The notes under the pieces are model-generated. The model was not told the DNA's origin, searched no databases, and was given only the letters and a program-made list of their open reading frames with translations. The position numbers and the translations under genes are program-made. A DNA stretch of 64,000 nt from Mesocentrotus franciscanus (Eukaryota; Echinodermata; Echinoidea; Camarodonta; Strongylocentrotidae): positions 32,596,843-32,660,842 of the forward strand of contig CP137672.1 in the NCBI GenBank assembly GCA_037976565.1. The letters run 5' to 3'. This document shows, in pieces, positions 31,801 to 46,452 of the stretch (its first letter is position 1; every line of letters begins with the position of its first letter).

Positions 31801-34800
31801 CTTCAAAATGAAATAACATTAGGCTCAAATAGTTTGTATTCTTGAAGACCTTCCTTTCAACAAATCTACAAAAAAATTAGTGCGAATGTACAACTCGTTT
31901 ATGTAAAGCCCTCAAAATTAGAATTTTTAAAAATGCACCAAATTCAAGGTCAAAGGTCACCCTTCATACCACCTGGGAGCAACACCAATTTTTGTGTATT
32001 GATAGACTTTTACCTATATTTTCATGGGTTACCCAAGAAATTTTGCTACTGAAAGTTTAATGGTGTATTTACGCTGCCGAAAATGGCCTTAAGCACAATG
32101 TCGAAATGGAGCTCCGCTGAATGCTCCAAGCCATATTCGACACAAAATAGTGGGATATTGAACAATTTAAGTATTTCTTTTAATAAACAAAACTCATGAT
32201 TGGCTTCAATTTGTTGCTAATCTTTTGCGTTGCATTCTCATTTCAGGATACCCACCATCTTGCCTTTCCCAAGAAGGCATAAGCAAGGTACGATTGGAGT
32301 TAGCACTGGACGAGGTGCAGTTCAAGGATGAAATTTGGAAATTATTTCCCATATTAAGAAGAAATCCATTCCACATGTACAAAAGAGACAAGCATGGGAA
32401 GCTTGTTCTCATAAATGTAAAGACCCCCAAAGAACTAAAAAATGAACATTATCGAAGCACTATCTTCGTTCGACCATCATCAGCTTTCTATTCAGCTACC
32501 GCTTCAACTTCAGCTTCAACCTCAGCTATCGCTTCAACCTCAGCTACCGCTTCAACCTCAGCTACCGCTTCAACTTCAGCTTCAACCTCAGCTACTGCTT
32601 CAAGTTCAGCTACCACTTCAACCTCTCCTTCAGCTGCCACTTCAACTTCTTCAGCTACCACCTCAGTGCATACCACTCCCTCTGTAAGCTATGTACAGGT
32701 CGAGAATCGTGGGGTTCCAATGCGTGAAGTTAGCGACCGTAATGGTCATCATCAATTCATAAAGTGAATTACTTGCAAGAATTTAATGAGGATCTGGGAT
32801 TACAGTCACTAAATTCACACACGCGCGCGCCCGCACCATCGGTATGCACTTGTATTGTGCAGGGGTTAGCCGTGAAACCTGTGAGAAAGTGTATACTAAT
32901 GTCTTCGCTTTGAACTTTGAATTCCAGCAAATTTTGTACATTGATGTTTGAAAATTTGAGAATCGATAGTAAATAAAGGTCGTCGCGGCCACTCCTACAA
33001 TGCATGAAGTCTAACCGTAAATGGGATGGACCTCATACCAGCTGATGTGTACAAGACAAATGGGAGTGAAATTAAAATTATTGTTGAAATTATTACTTTT
33101 AAATGCGATGCTCCAAAATCATACTACCGGTATTACCGTAAATGACCGTAATAATTCAGTTCTGTCATTTCCAGCTGATTCACAGCTCAAAATCATGTAG
33201 AAAAACTGAATAAACCGTCGCTGATTTTCCTCTGTCGTGTCTTGTTACGCATACCGGAATAGGGAATCGTCTAGTTTAAACTTGTGATCCATGAAAACAA
33301 AATTGACCGCCAAAAAATCGGTCCCTACGTTCCGTTTTGCGCCCGCGAAATTTTAACTGGGTTTTATGTACGCGCGACATGGTAAGGTATGGATCGAGTT
33401 ATTTACTACCGAATTTGTGTATACCATTGTACATGGATGCAGCGCGCTCGCGAGCATGCGCGGCGACAACAAAAGTGCACACAATGAATACGAAGGGGCT
33501 GATCGGCAAGATTGACAGACTTCCGATTTGAATTTTCAAAAAATTTTTTCCAACATCGGTAAGTTGAAAAGATTGTATTTTACTGCTATTTACATAATTT
33601 AGGTGTCATCAATTGTCACTAAAGTACCGATTTTGAGTGAACTCAGTTGAGTTTTGTACAGTGGTCGTCTGAACAGTTTTTGATACACAAAAAGTATAAT
33701 AATGCTGCTACAGTATGTGTGGTCGCGGCTGCCTTCACTTCCAAACAGTATACTAATGGTTAATGCTTATACTAGCTAGCCATTTCTATAGGAGTAGGGC
33801 TTCATAATCTCTGCATATTTGTTCGCCAGGTTGTGATTTTTTTTTCCTGATTTGCAAAATGAGTTTAATAACTAATCTCCTTATTATTTATTTCAGTTAT
33901 TTCCCGCAGCAGAGTCCTACTTCCTCAAAGTGCATGATGATGAGTTTAACCAATTGGTGGACTTAAGCGATGCTTGTACAGTTGGCAAGAAAACAATCAT
34001 TCAGACGATGGATGAAAAAAAGGGTACCGGTAAGAATATAAGGAGATTTACCCATTTTAATCTCATGGAAAATGCATGTTCATATAATTATGTGTAGGCA
34101 TTAGAAATAGAAAATACTAGCACAGAGAGCCCGCAGATTAACCGCATATATATAGTTTGGTGCCATTGTAAACAGCATATTGATGCCTTGGAGAATGTGC
34201 AAAGGAAGGCCACATAGCTTGTTCCTTCTTTGAAAGGTCTTAGCTACGAAAGAGACTAAAACTAAAACTGCCTACCCTGGTTTATAGGTGAGCTTGTGGC
34301 AATATGATTGAAACATTTTAAATGATCTCAATATATGATCCGAGTGCATAGCCTCTTTTTGAGCTCAATATTCCAGAACTAGGGGTAATAGTTTTAAGCT
34401 AAGCAAGAGTTGAGCTAACAAGAGTATAAGTAATTTCTTTTCCATGAGAGTGGTAAATATGTGGAACAGCCTTTCAAACTGTGTTGTGGAGGCTGATACT
34501 GTCATACACCTGTACATTTTGAGAATAGACTACCAGTAGATGGGTTCTGGCACAACGCTGATTTTAAATTGAAATACAGAGCAGCTCCCCCCAACCGTGT
34601 CAATACCGCCGGAGTCCTACCAGGCAACCAGGATCTGGACATAGAGGCATCACTTACTGCGTCCAGAACTCAACCTTGGCTTAATATTTTAGGTAACCTT
34701 TAGTATAGTTCTGGTTACAGACAGGGGGTCACAATATACCCCCCTCCCCCGACACTGTACAGTTCTTATGCCTCCGCTACAAAGTAGCTGGAAGCATTAT

Positions 34801-37800
34801 GTTTTCTGGTTGTCCGTCCGTCCGTACGTCCCGTTCTTGTGATCGCCTTATCTCAAGCTTGGGTCATGTATGTATCTTGCAGAGCCAATGAACTGATTAG
34901 ATTTTGGGGTCTTGAGGTCAAAGGTCACAGGGCTCATTATGTATGCAAAAATAGCTTGTGATCGCGTTATCACAAGAACTGATAGATGGATTACCGCCAA
35001 ACTTGGGTCATGTATGTATCTTGCAAAGCCAACGAACTGATTAGATTTTGGTGTCATGAGGTCAAAGGTCATGGGGCTCATTTTGTATGCAAAAATAGCT
35101 TGTGAACGCATTGTAAATACTGACGAACGGATTACTATCAAACTCGGGACATATGTAACAACTAACGGTTATTTTCCCACCAAAAGCCATTTTCAAGCCC
35201 TTTCATTTTGAGGGAAGTTTTAAATTAGTATTGTCTTTCAAATGCCATTGGAAATTAACCTTTTCATTTTTTTTGACCTGCAAATAGGACATAGTACCAA
35301 GCTGTAAGCACACTTACATTTTACAAGCACACATTTCTATACCTGACAATTAGAAGGCCCTGATGTAACGCTGACTTCAAGTATAACTATGATTTCTATT
35401 TTTCAAAAATTAAAAAAAAAGGAATTTTTGAAAACAGCAAATAACAAATATATTGAAGCGGCACCAAAAATCGGTGTGGACGGGGATGAGAAACACATAA
35501 TTTTTGTCTTACTTGCGTAGCAAAAAGCGAGACATAGGCGCCGCTTTTCCGGTGGCGGCGGCGTCAACGTTTTTGAATTTTTAATATAATTTTGAAAGTG
35601 TAAGTTCTTAATCAATGAAACTTGGACTAAAGGGTTATCAAGTATCCCCAATCATGTGAGGAGAATTTCAGGTCACAAAGTCAAGGTCAAAGGTCATTTA
35701 AGGTCAACAAACTTAGACTATGTTGTGGCATCATCATCACAAACTTAACCTGAGGTTAAGTTTTGAATTTTAATATAATTTTGAAAGTATAAGTTCTTAT
35801 TCAATGAAACTTGGACTAACGGGTTATCAAGTATCCCCAATCATGTGAGTAGAATTTCAGGTCACTAATTCAAGGTCAAATGTCATTTCAGGTCTGCAAA
35901 CTTAGACGATGTTGTGGCATCAGGTTAAGATTTTGAATTTTTATCGTAATTTTGAAAGTATACATTCCTATTCCATGAAACTTGAACATAAGGGTTATCA
36001 AGTATCACCAATCATGTTATTAGTCTTTTAGGTGACAAAGTCAAGGTCAAATGTCATTTCAGGTCTGCAAATTTAGACTGTTGTGGCATCAACATCAAGA
36101 TTTTGAATTTTTAGCATAATTTCAAAAGTGTTTGTTCAAATTCCATGAAACTTGTACCCAAGGGTTATCAAGTATCACAAATCATATGAAACAAATTCCA
36201 GGTCACAAAGTCAAGGTCAAAGGTCATTTTAGGTTAGTAGACTTGGATTATATTTTTAAGTTTCTAGAAGAGTGGATTAGTGGGCATGCTTTCCCTTTCT
36301 TGGATAGGATGATTATGAGTGGCTATGGTATTGAGGGGGGGGGGGCGGAACCCCCCCTCAAAATTTCAATAAAAATAACAAAAATAAAAGATGAAAAGAC
36401 TATATTGTTTGAATATTGTATGACAAACAGAAAAGGGTTGATTAATAATGGTCATCATTGGGGGTACTAAACAGCTCGTATGCAATGTATCGATGAAGAA
36501 CCCTTCACGTCAAGAGTGTAACATGTTATGGTGATAGATACGCTTTAAGCTAAACCCTTGAATCTTTTGCACATTATGACTTCAGATGGGGCCTCACTCC
36601 TCAATACAAGTGGAACACCTAAACATCAGTTACACCAATTTTCATCCGATGAGGAATTTGATGACATTGATAGTAGTCAAGGTATGTATGAATACTCACT
36701 ATTATGAAATACGTGAATTGAAATTTTTTAACACTTTTAAACGTAAATACCAAAAATATTTGATGGACCTATATTGATGCTAGCTAAAGATTTCAATGGT
36801 TGTTTAATTCATTATGATATTGTACATGTAATTGTTATTTGTTTACTTGTTATTTTAGCTTAAATTAAATCATAAGACTTTATAAATTTGATTATTTGGT
36901 CAGCCGCATATAAGGACCATCTCCTTTCTGGCTGCTACCAGCCTAAGCAATTTCCCTTGTGTTCCTAACAATTATTTATTCATGCTTGTAAATTGATTCT
37001 TTGTTTTTCTGTGTTTATCTATGTTATTAATTGTAATTGTGCGATACTTTGTATACTGCTTTTTCTTTTTACCCTGTATGTTTTTATTGCTTGGCAAAAT
37101 AAAATGAATTGAATTGAATGAATTATCTTGCGTGTAAATTCATGCATAAAGTTTCTGCCATTCAAGGCATGTTTTTGTTGTTTAATTTTTTTTTTTTAAT
37201 AAATCTTAGCAACAGCTCCAGCATACATTTACAAATTGTGCTGAATTAGCTGACTGATTCACTACCTGAAAAAAAGTAAATGACTGACATAATGTTTGTT
37301 ATGTTTTTGGTTCCAATAGCACTTTGTCAGTTTGAAATTTTTGGTACTTCTCAATATAGCAATGCTCTTGAATTGAACTGTTGGAAGTGAACAACAATAA
37401 AACTTGATTTAACTGATATTAAATTATTTTGAATTATTATCTGTCTCTTCCTGTTGTCCATTGCAGTCCCTATCTCTCTCTCTCTCTGTCTCTTGTATAC
37501 CAATGGGTATGTTTTCATAAGCCTTTGGGCATCATCAAGAATGGGTTTACAATTTTCATCATTTGCTCATTTAAGGTGAATGTGACTCACTTTATTTTGA
37601 CATTGTTGGATTATATACATGTAGCTTCACATGATGTATCTTACTACCCCATATGTCCAATTTACCAGGTTTAGGTACATGTATTAGTTTGTGTAATTGT
37701 GCCATATAAATTAACATTGTATGTACCGGTATATTTAAAATTATTTCAACATAAACAGAGATACAGGTTCATCCAGTGACTGAAGCAGGATGGATTTCTG

Positions 37801-38191
37801 ATGAAGATGAAATTGATTGTGAAAAACCAAGGGCCAAACTCAGATGCCATTTTGATTTGCGACATCACCCAAGCAAGCCAAAGCAAGAAAGGACAAGTAA
37901 GATATGGTTTAAAGTTTAACCTGGATAGTGATGAGAGATTTTCACCTAATGACATGGAATGCTACTTTATGATTATCAGTTCTGATGGGGAATTTATGAT
38001 TACAATGTCCTGATTACTTAACAAAATAAAGTAGTAAACAAGGAATTTGTTTATTGTTGAATAGTGTGCTGACATGACTGGAAGATGATCGTTGGAGTAG
38101 ATCAGCAAGGTTTTCTTTTTTTAATTTCTTTTATTATTATTATTTTTTATTTATTTATTTATTTATTTATTTATTCATTATTGATTTATTT

Positions 38192-38239
<48 letters not shown>

Positions 38240-41200
38240 TATTATTATTGTAAGATACAATATTACAATCCCTTCATTCCCTTTAACACAACACCCTTTA
38301 AAACAGTACTTTCTTAGTAGTGTAAATAGATACAAGATCAGCACATTCCATTAGAGTATGTCATCCCACTTTCTAGTCAGAAATGGCACTTGACCAGGAC
38401 CATTTATGGTCATGAGGGCCTTATGTTTAATTCATGAGTGGTAATGTTTAATTCATAAACATTGACCATGTCCAAATATGGTATGAAAATGTTACATGAC
38501 AGACCATTGCTGGGACTCTCCAAAAAGGTATAAAGGGATGCTGGAGTAAAATCAGCTCTCTTACCAGGTCCTCTCTACCTTCGAGAGAGGAGCTGCTAGT
38601 TATAAGTTCATCACAAGACTTATTATATTGTTACTCGTTATTACGCACCTTCTTTAATCTAATAAACATATCTTCACTTCAAAGTAGAGAACACCATCTC
38701 CTGTGTTTTATTTGTGTGTGGATAAGTGACACTCGACAAGACGCCATCAGGAACTATTATCATCATCGTTATATTGCTAATTATAGAGTGTTACACTGGT
38801 GGCAGCGGTTTAAGTGGAACTTTTTGCTTTGAGACCGCTTGTATTATGTCATCGTCTTCATCCTCGCCACGTGTGTGCTGGTACCTCTACATTTTTCGAC
38901 TTGAACGTGACTTATTGTCGTTCCCATCAACTTGGACGTGACTTATTGTCGTTCCGTCTCAACGCTTCTTCTACTTTTCAACTGACTTTCTACAATATCT
39001 GCATCATTTTTGCGTGAAAGGGTAGTTCCTCTTCACTATTATCCAGTCTGTGGAGGTGATATCCTCGGTTACCTTCATATCATCATTGGCTGCGTCTACA
39101 AGTTCTACTACCTATCCCTGTTACCTTCATATCATCTTTGCTGCGTCTCCAAGTCCTGCTATCTTCCACCTGGGCTTGCTTTTGGGGCCTGTCTGCCAGA
39201 GGAAGCTGATTTCGTTCTCTTTCTTCGGTGCCATTATCGTGTGCTTCATTCATCTTCAATTCGTCATTCTACATATCGATTGGACCTTGAAGAATTTTCG
39301 TCCAAGGATTCTCTCTTAAATGTTTTGTGCATATTTCATTGGATATTATGTGCTGTATGATTAGTTTGGAAATGCTTTGGGCTGCCTTTAAGTAAGTTTG
39401 TTCCATTCCTTATCTTTCATATACGATTCTCTACAATATTGTGTACGAATAATTTTTGTTTTCCTTTATTTAGGTCATTTAAAGCCAGCTGAAACTGTCG
39501 AACATTCATGTTTCTCATTTGATATTCATTTAGTCTCCCGCCTATTGTTGTTTTCTATTTTTGCAGAATGATATTTCTATTTCTTTCAATATACTTGATA
39601 TACGATTTCATGTCAGTTGTATTTTCGGGTGCCCTAGTTAAAAATCTATTACTTTGTTTATACTAATGTTTTGATTTTGGAGTGGTCTATTAGCCCATTC
39701 AACCGGGCTTGTTTCCTGCGCTCTACACATACTTTTATTTTGCCTGTGAATTTACATATAAATTATGCTACAATACATTGTCATTTTTGTTGTGCAGTTG
39801 TGGTAGTAGTGTGATTTTCGTCACCGCTGCTTGTGTGATATATGTTGGCCTACCTTATTTGCATTAATCTGTTGCATTCTCTGGGTCTATATTTTTAGAC
39901 ATCCAACTTTATGTATTGACAGGGGGCCTCTTATAATACCATTGATATTTTGTTCATCTCTCTTTTCTTCTTATTCCTTTGCTGTGTGTTTTCTTTCTCT
40001 ATCATTGACATTGTTGCCTGTTTTCACCATGCCTGACGTTGCAACACCTACTGCCAATACCCCGTTGGATACTGATGTCTCTGACCACCCTGTTCCATCT
40101 AACCCTCACCCCATAATCGACCCACTTACACCTGCCTCTCCTACCCCTAACATGGAAACCCACCGTCCCTATTCTTCCTCGCTCCCTCCTACTATTCGGA
40201 TTGACCTTCCTCCTCGTTTCTCTGGCGATGGTGGGGAGGATTTTGCCAATGGTGTCGACAGCTGGAAGTTGCCGTTAATGCTTGGCCAGGAGCTGGAGAA
40301 AGTGTGGCTCTGGTGCAATTGCTGCCATCCCGCCTAACCGGCTCAGCATTTTTGTTGTGGGATTCTCTACCCACCGAGACAAAGAATGATTTCAGCATGG
40401 TTAAAAGGAAACTGTCGGACATTTTTTCGAAAAAGGACGAGGTATCCTCCTTTCGGAGTGTGCTGACAGCACGCCCTCGCCTCTCTCGGGAACCGCTAGA
40501 GGTATATGTGGCTGCCCTCCGTAGGCTCACCCTCGCTGCTTTTCCTCATTTTAATTGTACAGCCCATGACGATGAGGTCTTCAGGCGTTTTCTTGTCGGG
40601 CTCAACCCAGACCTCCAGAGAAAGTGCCACGAGCATGGGGCAACGAATATAGTCCATGCTTTACGCATTGCCCAACAAGTCGAGCGGGCCGATGACGCTC
40701 TAAGATTCTCCCCGCCTTCTTCTTCAGCCTCTATTTCGGTGGTGGCTGCAGCAGTCCCTCCATTAGACCCTCTTAAAGATCTGACCCAGACTGTGGCTAG
40801 TCTCCAGTTACAGATAAGAGAACTGGCTGATTCTGTCAGACACGGGTCGGTTCGGCCCCCTTCTCCTTCCCCCTATGGCCGTCAATCCTCTGCCTCATTT
40901 TCCCGCCGTCAGTCTCCTGCTCGTAATCCCCTAGATATGACCGCCCCTAATCGTTCCCTGTCTCCTCGTCGTCCAGAGGTTTCACCCCATACCGCCAACG
41001 GTCCCCATCTCCTTTTCGTCGGGAACAAGAATTCCGTTCTAACTACAGCCATGACCGGTCTGAGGGTGATAGGAATTATTATCCCGAACGTTCCAGTCGT
41101 GCCCAGAGCAGGACTTCTGGATACCCCTGCTCCTCATAATCAATATGACCCGCGATCCGATGAACGATTTATTTCGTCCCGTCGGGTCTCTTTTTCTGAT

Positions 41201-44200
41201 ACATCGCCTCACTCGGGAAACAGGTTCTAGCTGGTAGTGTGGGTCATCTGCCAGCCTCCCCCAATTCTGTTGGACCCAGTCTCACTTCTCCCTCTCGACC
41301 TGAAGTTGCCCACCTCCTTATTTCTGTTGGAAATGTACAAATTCCGGCCCTCGTTGATTCAGGCGCTGTTTTTTCCCTGATTAGTGACAAATTGCGGCTC
41401 TCTCTTCCTTCACTTTCACATCGTCGGTGTACACCACTCTCTCATAGAGCCTCTTCTGTGACTGGCCATGAACTCGATATTCTTGGGTCTCTCCTATTGA
41501 CTTCTGTTCACACTCTCAGCAATTTTCTTTTCCTTTCAGGGTGGTAAGGGGAATTCACCCCCCGTTCATCCTTGGATGTGATTTCCTCTATACCCATGGC
41601 GCCATCATTGACATGCGAGCCCGCTGTATGACGATCGGTGATTTAGTGTTTCCCTTTATGTCTACTAATGATCTCACCCCTCTTTCATTTGCAGCATCTG
41701 TTCATGAAAAAATTGTTGTGCCTGCTTCGAGTGAGATGATATTGCCTATCCCGGTCTCCTCTGAATACCCTCTCCCTTATGATGCCCCCCTCGAAGGTGT
41801 ACTTGAACCTGTTACTGACTCCCTATCATTGTTGCATGCTCTGTTGCGTGTGCCGAGGATGGAATTATTCCCGTCCGAGTGGTTAACCCTACTTCATCGC
41901 CCATATCTCTCTACGCGGGTATGCTCCTTGGGAGTTTCACCCCATTCTGGGCCGACCTGCGGAGCATTATTGTGCAGTGTCGCATCAGTCCTCACCCCCT
42001 CCCCCTTCCCCCCATGTATCATTCAACCCTGCCTCGTTTGACCTATCTTCCTCTACATTGTCGCCTTCTCAACAGGCTAGGGTCCAAGCTCTTCTCCTAG
42101 ATTATGCTGATATTTTCAGTCGCACATCTGATGACTATGGTCGTACTGACCTCGTCCGACATAATATCCCGACGGGTGACGCTTCTCCTGTTCGCCAAAG
42201 AGCTTATCGTGCCTCTCCTGTAATACGGGATGAAATTAAACACCAATGTGACCGTCTTTTGAAGGCTGGAGTAATTGAACCTAGTTCCAGTCCATGGAGC
42301 TCCCCTGTTGTAATGGTCAAGAAGAAGACAGGGGGTTATCGATTTTGTGTTGATTACAGACGGTTGAATAAGGTCACTTGCCCAGACTCACACCCTCTCC
42401 CGCGTATAGATGATACCATAGATGCCCTTGCTGGCAATTGTTTTTTCAGTACTATGGATCTTTCTAGTGGGTACTGGCAGGTTGGCATGCATCCTGATGA
42501 CATGCCTAAGACGGCTTTTACTACTGGATCTGACCTCTTCCATTTCAAGGTTATGCCCATGGGGTTGCGCAATGCGCCGTCAACCTTCCAACGATTGATG
42601 CAACTGGTGCTTCGTGGTCTCCATTGGGAATCTGTTCTAGTTTATCTTGATGATGTAATCGTCTTTGGGCGAACATTTGAGGATAAACTGAGGTGTCTTG
42701 GTGAAGTTTTTGATCGTCTCCGGACTGCAAATCTGAAACTTCGGCCCGAAAAGTGCTTCTTCTTCCAGAAGAAGGTCACCTTCCTCGGACATGTGGTATC
42801 ATCGGAAGGTGTACTACCTGACCCAGGTAACATTGCGAAGGTGCGCGACTGGCCCACTCGGAATGTTACAGAGGTCCGAGCATTTCTTGGCTTAGCTAGT
42901 TACTATCGGCGGTTTGTCAAGAATTTTGCTCGCGTTGCACAACCTCTCTCTTTTCTTACCAACAAAGGTGTCCCCTTTGTTTGGTCTGAGGAATGTGCCC
43001 AGGCTTTCAATGCGCTCAAACATACCCTCATCACCCCTCCTCTCATGGCCTTTCCTATCTTTTCTCAGCCTTTCTTTCTCCACACTGATGCATCAAACGC
43101 AGCTGTGGGTGCTGTCCTTACCCAACGCCTCAACGGTCTTGAACAGGTCATTGCATATGCAAGTCATAGCCTTTCTAAGACAGAACGTCGCTGGTCTACC
43201 TATGATAGAGAGTTGTATGCTATAGTGTGGGCAGTTCGTCACTTTAAGCATTATTTACTTGTCACCCCTTTCACCATAATCACAGATCACAAGCCACTTG
43301 TCGGTTTGAGGAAACTACCTATCACCCATGACAACTCTGGAAGGCGTAGCCGATGGGCTCTTGAACTTGACCCTTTTGATTGGGTCATCGAACATAGAGA
43401 GGGCGCCAAGCATGCCAATGCTGATGCCCTGTCTCGGATCCCGATCCTGAACTTGATGTGGCAGCAACTATTCAACAAATGGATGTCCTTGCCCCTATTT
43501 CTTCTGGCTACCCTGTTGGTCTTCCTTCTACCGCTCCTCCTTCCCCTCTTCTTTCTCCTCCTAGTGCTATACTGTCTCCAACTCAGGACTCCATACCATC
43601 ATCCTTGCATAGCCCTCAGGAGTGTGTAGACTTTGCATCTCCGTGTGATAGTTCTGATCTTTGTTCCTTGCTGGTCAAAGATGGGTTTCGCCTCCACCAG
43701 GCTCAGCGCCAAGATCCCTGCCTCCAGGAGGTAATATCATGGATACGCTCACGTCAGCCACCACCACAGTCTTCCCTTCCTAGTTCAGACCTTACCCTTC
43801 GTAAGTACCATTCAGATCTTAGCAGTTTTGTCATGCAGGATGGACTGCTTTGTAGGGTCAGTGACCCTTCTTCTGACCCTCCTGTCCAGCAAATAGTAAT
43901 TCCTAAGTCGCTAGTCCCGCACGTCCTACCATTGTTACATGGCTCCCCCTTGTCGGGCCATTTCGGGCGGCAAAGGCTATTGAGAAAGCTAATAAGCTGT
44001 GTTACTGGAAAGGAATGCGGCGTGATATCACTGATTTCTGCACACGATGTGTACAGTGTCAGGAGCGTAGAAACCCAACCCCTACACTCAAGGCTCCCTT
44101 GCAACCCATCCCCTCCTCCCGTCCTTTTCAACGGATTGCTGCTGACCTTACGGAACTCCCCCTCACTGCTAATGGAAATCGTTACGTCCTGGTGGTTATG

Positions 44201-46411
44201 GACTACTTTACCAAGTATGTTAACCTTTTCCCATTGCCCGATCAGAAGGCATGCACAGTTGCCGATTGTCTGTTTGATAAGTTTGTTCGTCAGCATGGAA
44301 TCCCTGAAAGTCTGCACACTGACCAGGGACGCCAGTTTGAGGCACAGGTTATCCAAACCCTTTGCCAGAGAATGGGGATAAGGAAGACACGGACTACCCC
44401 ATACCATCCCCAATCCGACGGGATGGTGGAACGTTTCAACCGCACGTTGAAGCGTGAACTAGGTAAAAGCTGTCCGAAGCTGAGTCCTCTTGGGATCACA
44501 TACTGGGCCAAGTAGAACTTTCCTATAACACCACACCCCACTCTTCCACAGGCTATACCCCCTTTTTCCTTGTGCATGGCCGAGAAGCACGCCTCCCTCT
44601 CTCTATCCTTTCCCCACCCACTTCTCTCCCTTCGCCGGACGATTATGCCAATAATTTACTGCGTCGCATTGATTTTGCCTTTGACGCTGCATCTACTCAT
44701 GCATGTCATGCACGTCAAAGTCAAAAGAAGTTTTACGACTCGAAGACCCGGTTCACTCCTTACAAACCAGATGATCTTGTTTGGATGTCGGACCCTACAA
44801 TGTCACGCAATAAATTGGCTGCACAATGGAAGGGTCCTTATCGTGTTGTCAGTGCAGACGATAAAGGCATTCTATATCACCTATCTAACCCTTCATCTCC
44901 TTCCTCACCCATAAAGGTTATACACTATAATCGACTGAAACCATACCTCCCCTCCTTCTCCTCCTTCACCCCGACATCTGTTGGGCATTCTGAAGCCCCT
45001 TCACCTTCTCCCCCTTCCCAAGATCCCCAACCGTCTACCAACATTTGGACTATCCCTCCAACAGCACCTAACATAATGTTCCCTGAACCCGTCACCAAAC
45101 CTCCTGACATTGACTTTGTCCTGCCCCTCCTACCCCATCGTCTGATGGCCATGCTCGTAACCATGACCCGTGTGTTAGAACACGTAGTGGCAGGACCATA
45201 ACTCCGCCTAATTACTATGGTTGTCCTGTTTCTTACTAAGATTTGTTCGTCCTTACAACAATTATTGATGCGTTTTATGCTCCGCCTCACATTTTGTTGA
45301 CTCATGTTTAGTGATTTTGTATAAGTGTAGTCATTTTTCTGTCATTTTGGCATTTTGTAGGTAATCTCTATGCCAATTATATGTAAGGCATTTCATTGGA
45401 TTGTGAAACTGTTATGCTTTGGAATATTGTGTAGATTGGTTTTGCTTATTGTGCCGGTTTTACATTCATGTCGCAAAATTCTGGTAACGGCGCTAATAAC
45501 GTGTATGTTCAGTTTTTAATATTGTCTATGTATATCTATTCGTTATGACATTTGAGATGTTTTTACGTATTTTGGGGGCTACGACAGACAACTTTTGTAT
45601 TCTTTTGTATTCACATTTAATTTGAAGTTATGGTATTTCAGGTTTTAACGCTGCTTTGGTAAATACTTTGGATAAATTACACTATTTACAGCCATAGACC
45701 GCAATTCGGTGTACATGAGCTCCTCCATTCGCCTGTCACTGCGAATAATATTTTACTTTGTATATTTTTATGTAAGTGTTTACATGTCAATGCTATCGCC
45801 TCTGATTTTTTTAAAAACGAGGACGTTTCTTTTCGGTAGAGGTAACTATATGTAAGATACAATATTACAATCCCTTCATTCCCTTTAACACAACACCCTT
45901 TAAAACAGTACTTTCTTAGTAGTGTAAATAGATACAAGATCAGCACATTCCATTAGAGTATGTCATCCCACTTTCTAGTCAGAAATGGCACTTGACCAGG
46001 ACCATTTATGGTCATGAGGGCCTTATGTTTAATTCATGAGTGGTAATGTTTAATTCATAAACATTGACCATGTCCAAATATGGTATGAAAATGTTACATG
46101 ACAGACCATTGCTGGGACTCTCCAAAAAGGTATAAAAGGGATGCTGGAGTAAAATCAGCTCTCTTACCAGGTCCTCTCTACCTTCGAGAGGAGCTGCTAG
46201 TTATAAGTTCATCACAAGACTTATTATATTGTTACTCGTTATTACGCACCTTCTTTAATCTAATAAACATATCTTCACTTCAAAGTAGAGAACACCATCT
46301 CCTGTGTTTTATTTGTGTGTGGATAAGTGACACTCGACAAGACGCCATCAGGAACTATTATCATCATCGTTATATTGCTAATTATAGAGTGTTACATTAT
46401 TATTATTATTG

Positions 46412-46452
<41 letters not shown>

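Larger units (their letters stand above)
38249..46396 (+). mobile_element. Young full-length Ty3/gypsy LTR retrotransposon in intron 6
   Basis: 8,148 bp: LTR 547 bp, PBS, ~1.2-kb leader, gag, protease, RT, RNase H, integrase, LTR 546 bp. It begins TG and ends CA and is flanked by TTAT (38,245-38,248; 46,397-46,400). It landed in an (ATT)n microsatellite that continues on both sides, so the exact target duplication is ambiguous. The LTRs show no base substitution that I could find, only two short indels. Order PR-RT-RH-INT is canonical. Coding frames are broken repeatedly, always with a shift in the same direction. The element is in sense orientation with the host gene. Confidence 0.95.

Noticed and set aside
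38085..38354. Leu/Ile-rich plus frame
   Set aside because: Runs through (TTTA)n and (ATT)n microsatellites and into the LTR.
43440..43629. Hydrophobic tail of the RT-RNase H frame as a membrane or envelope domain
   Set aside because: It begins at a frame change after ADALSRIP; the integrase spacer continues in another frame, so the tail is out of frame.
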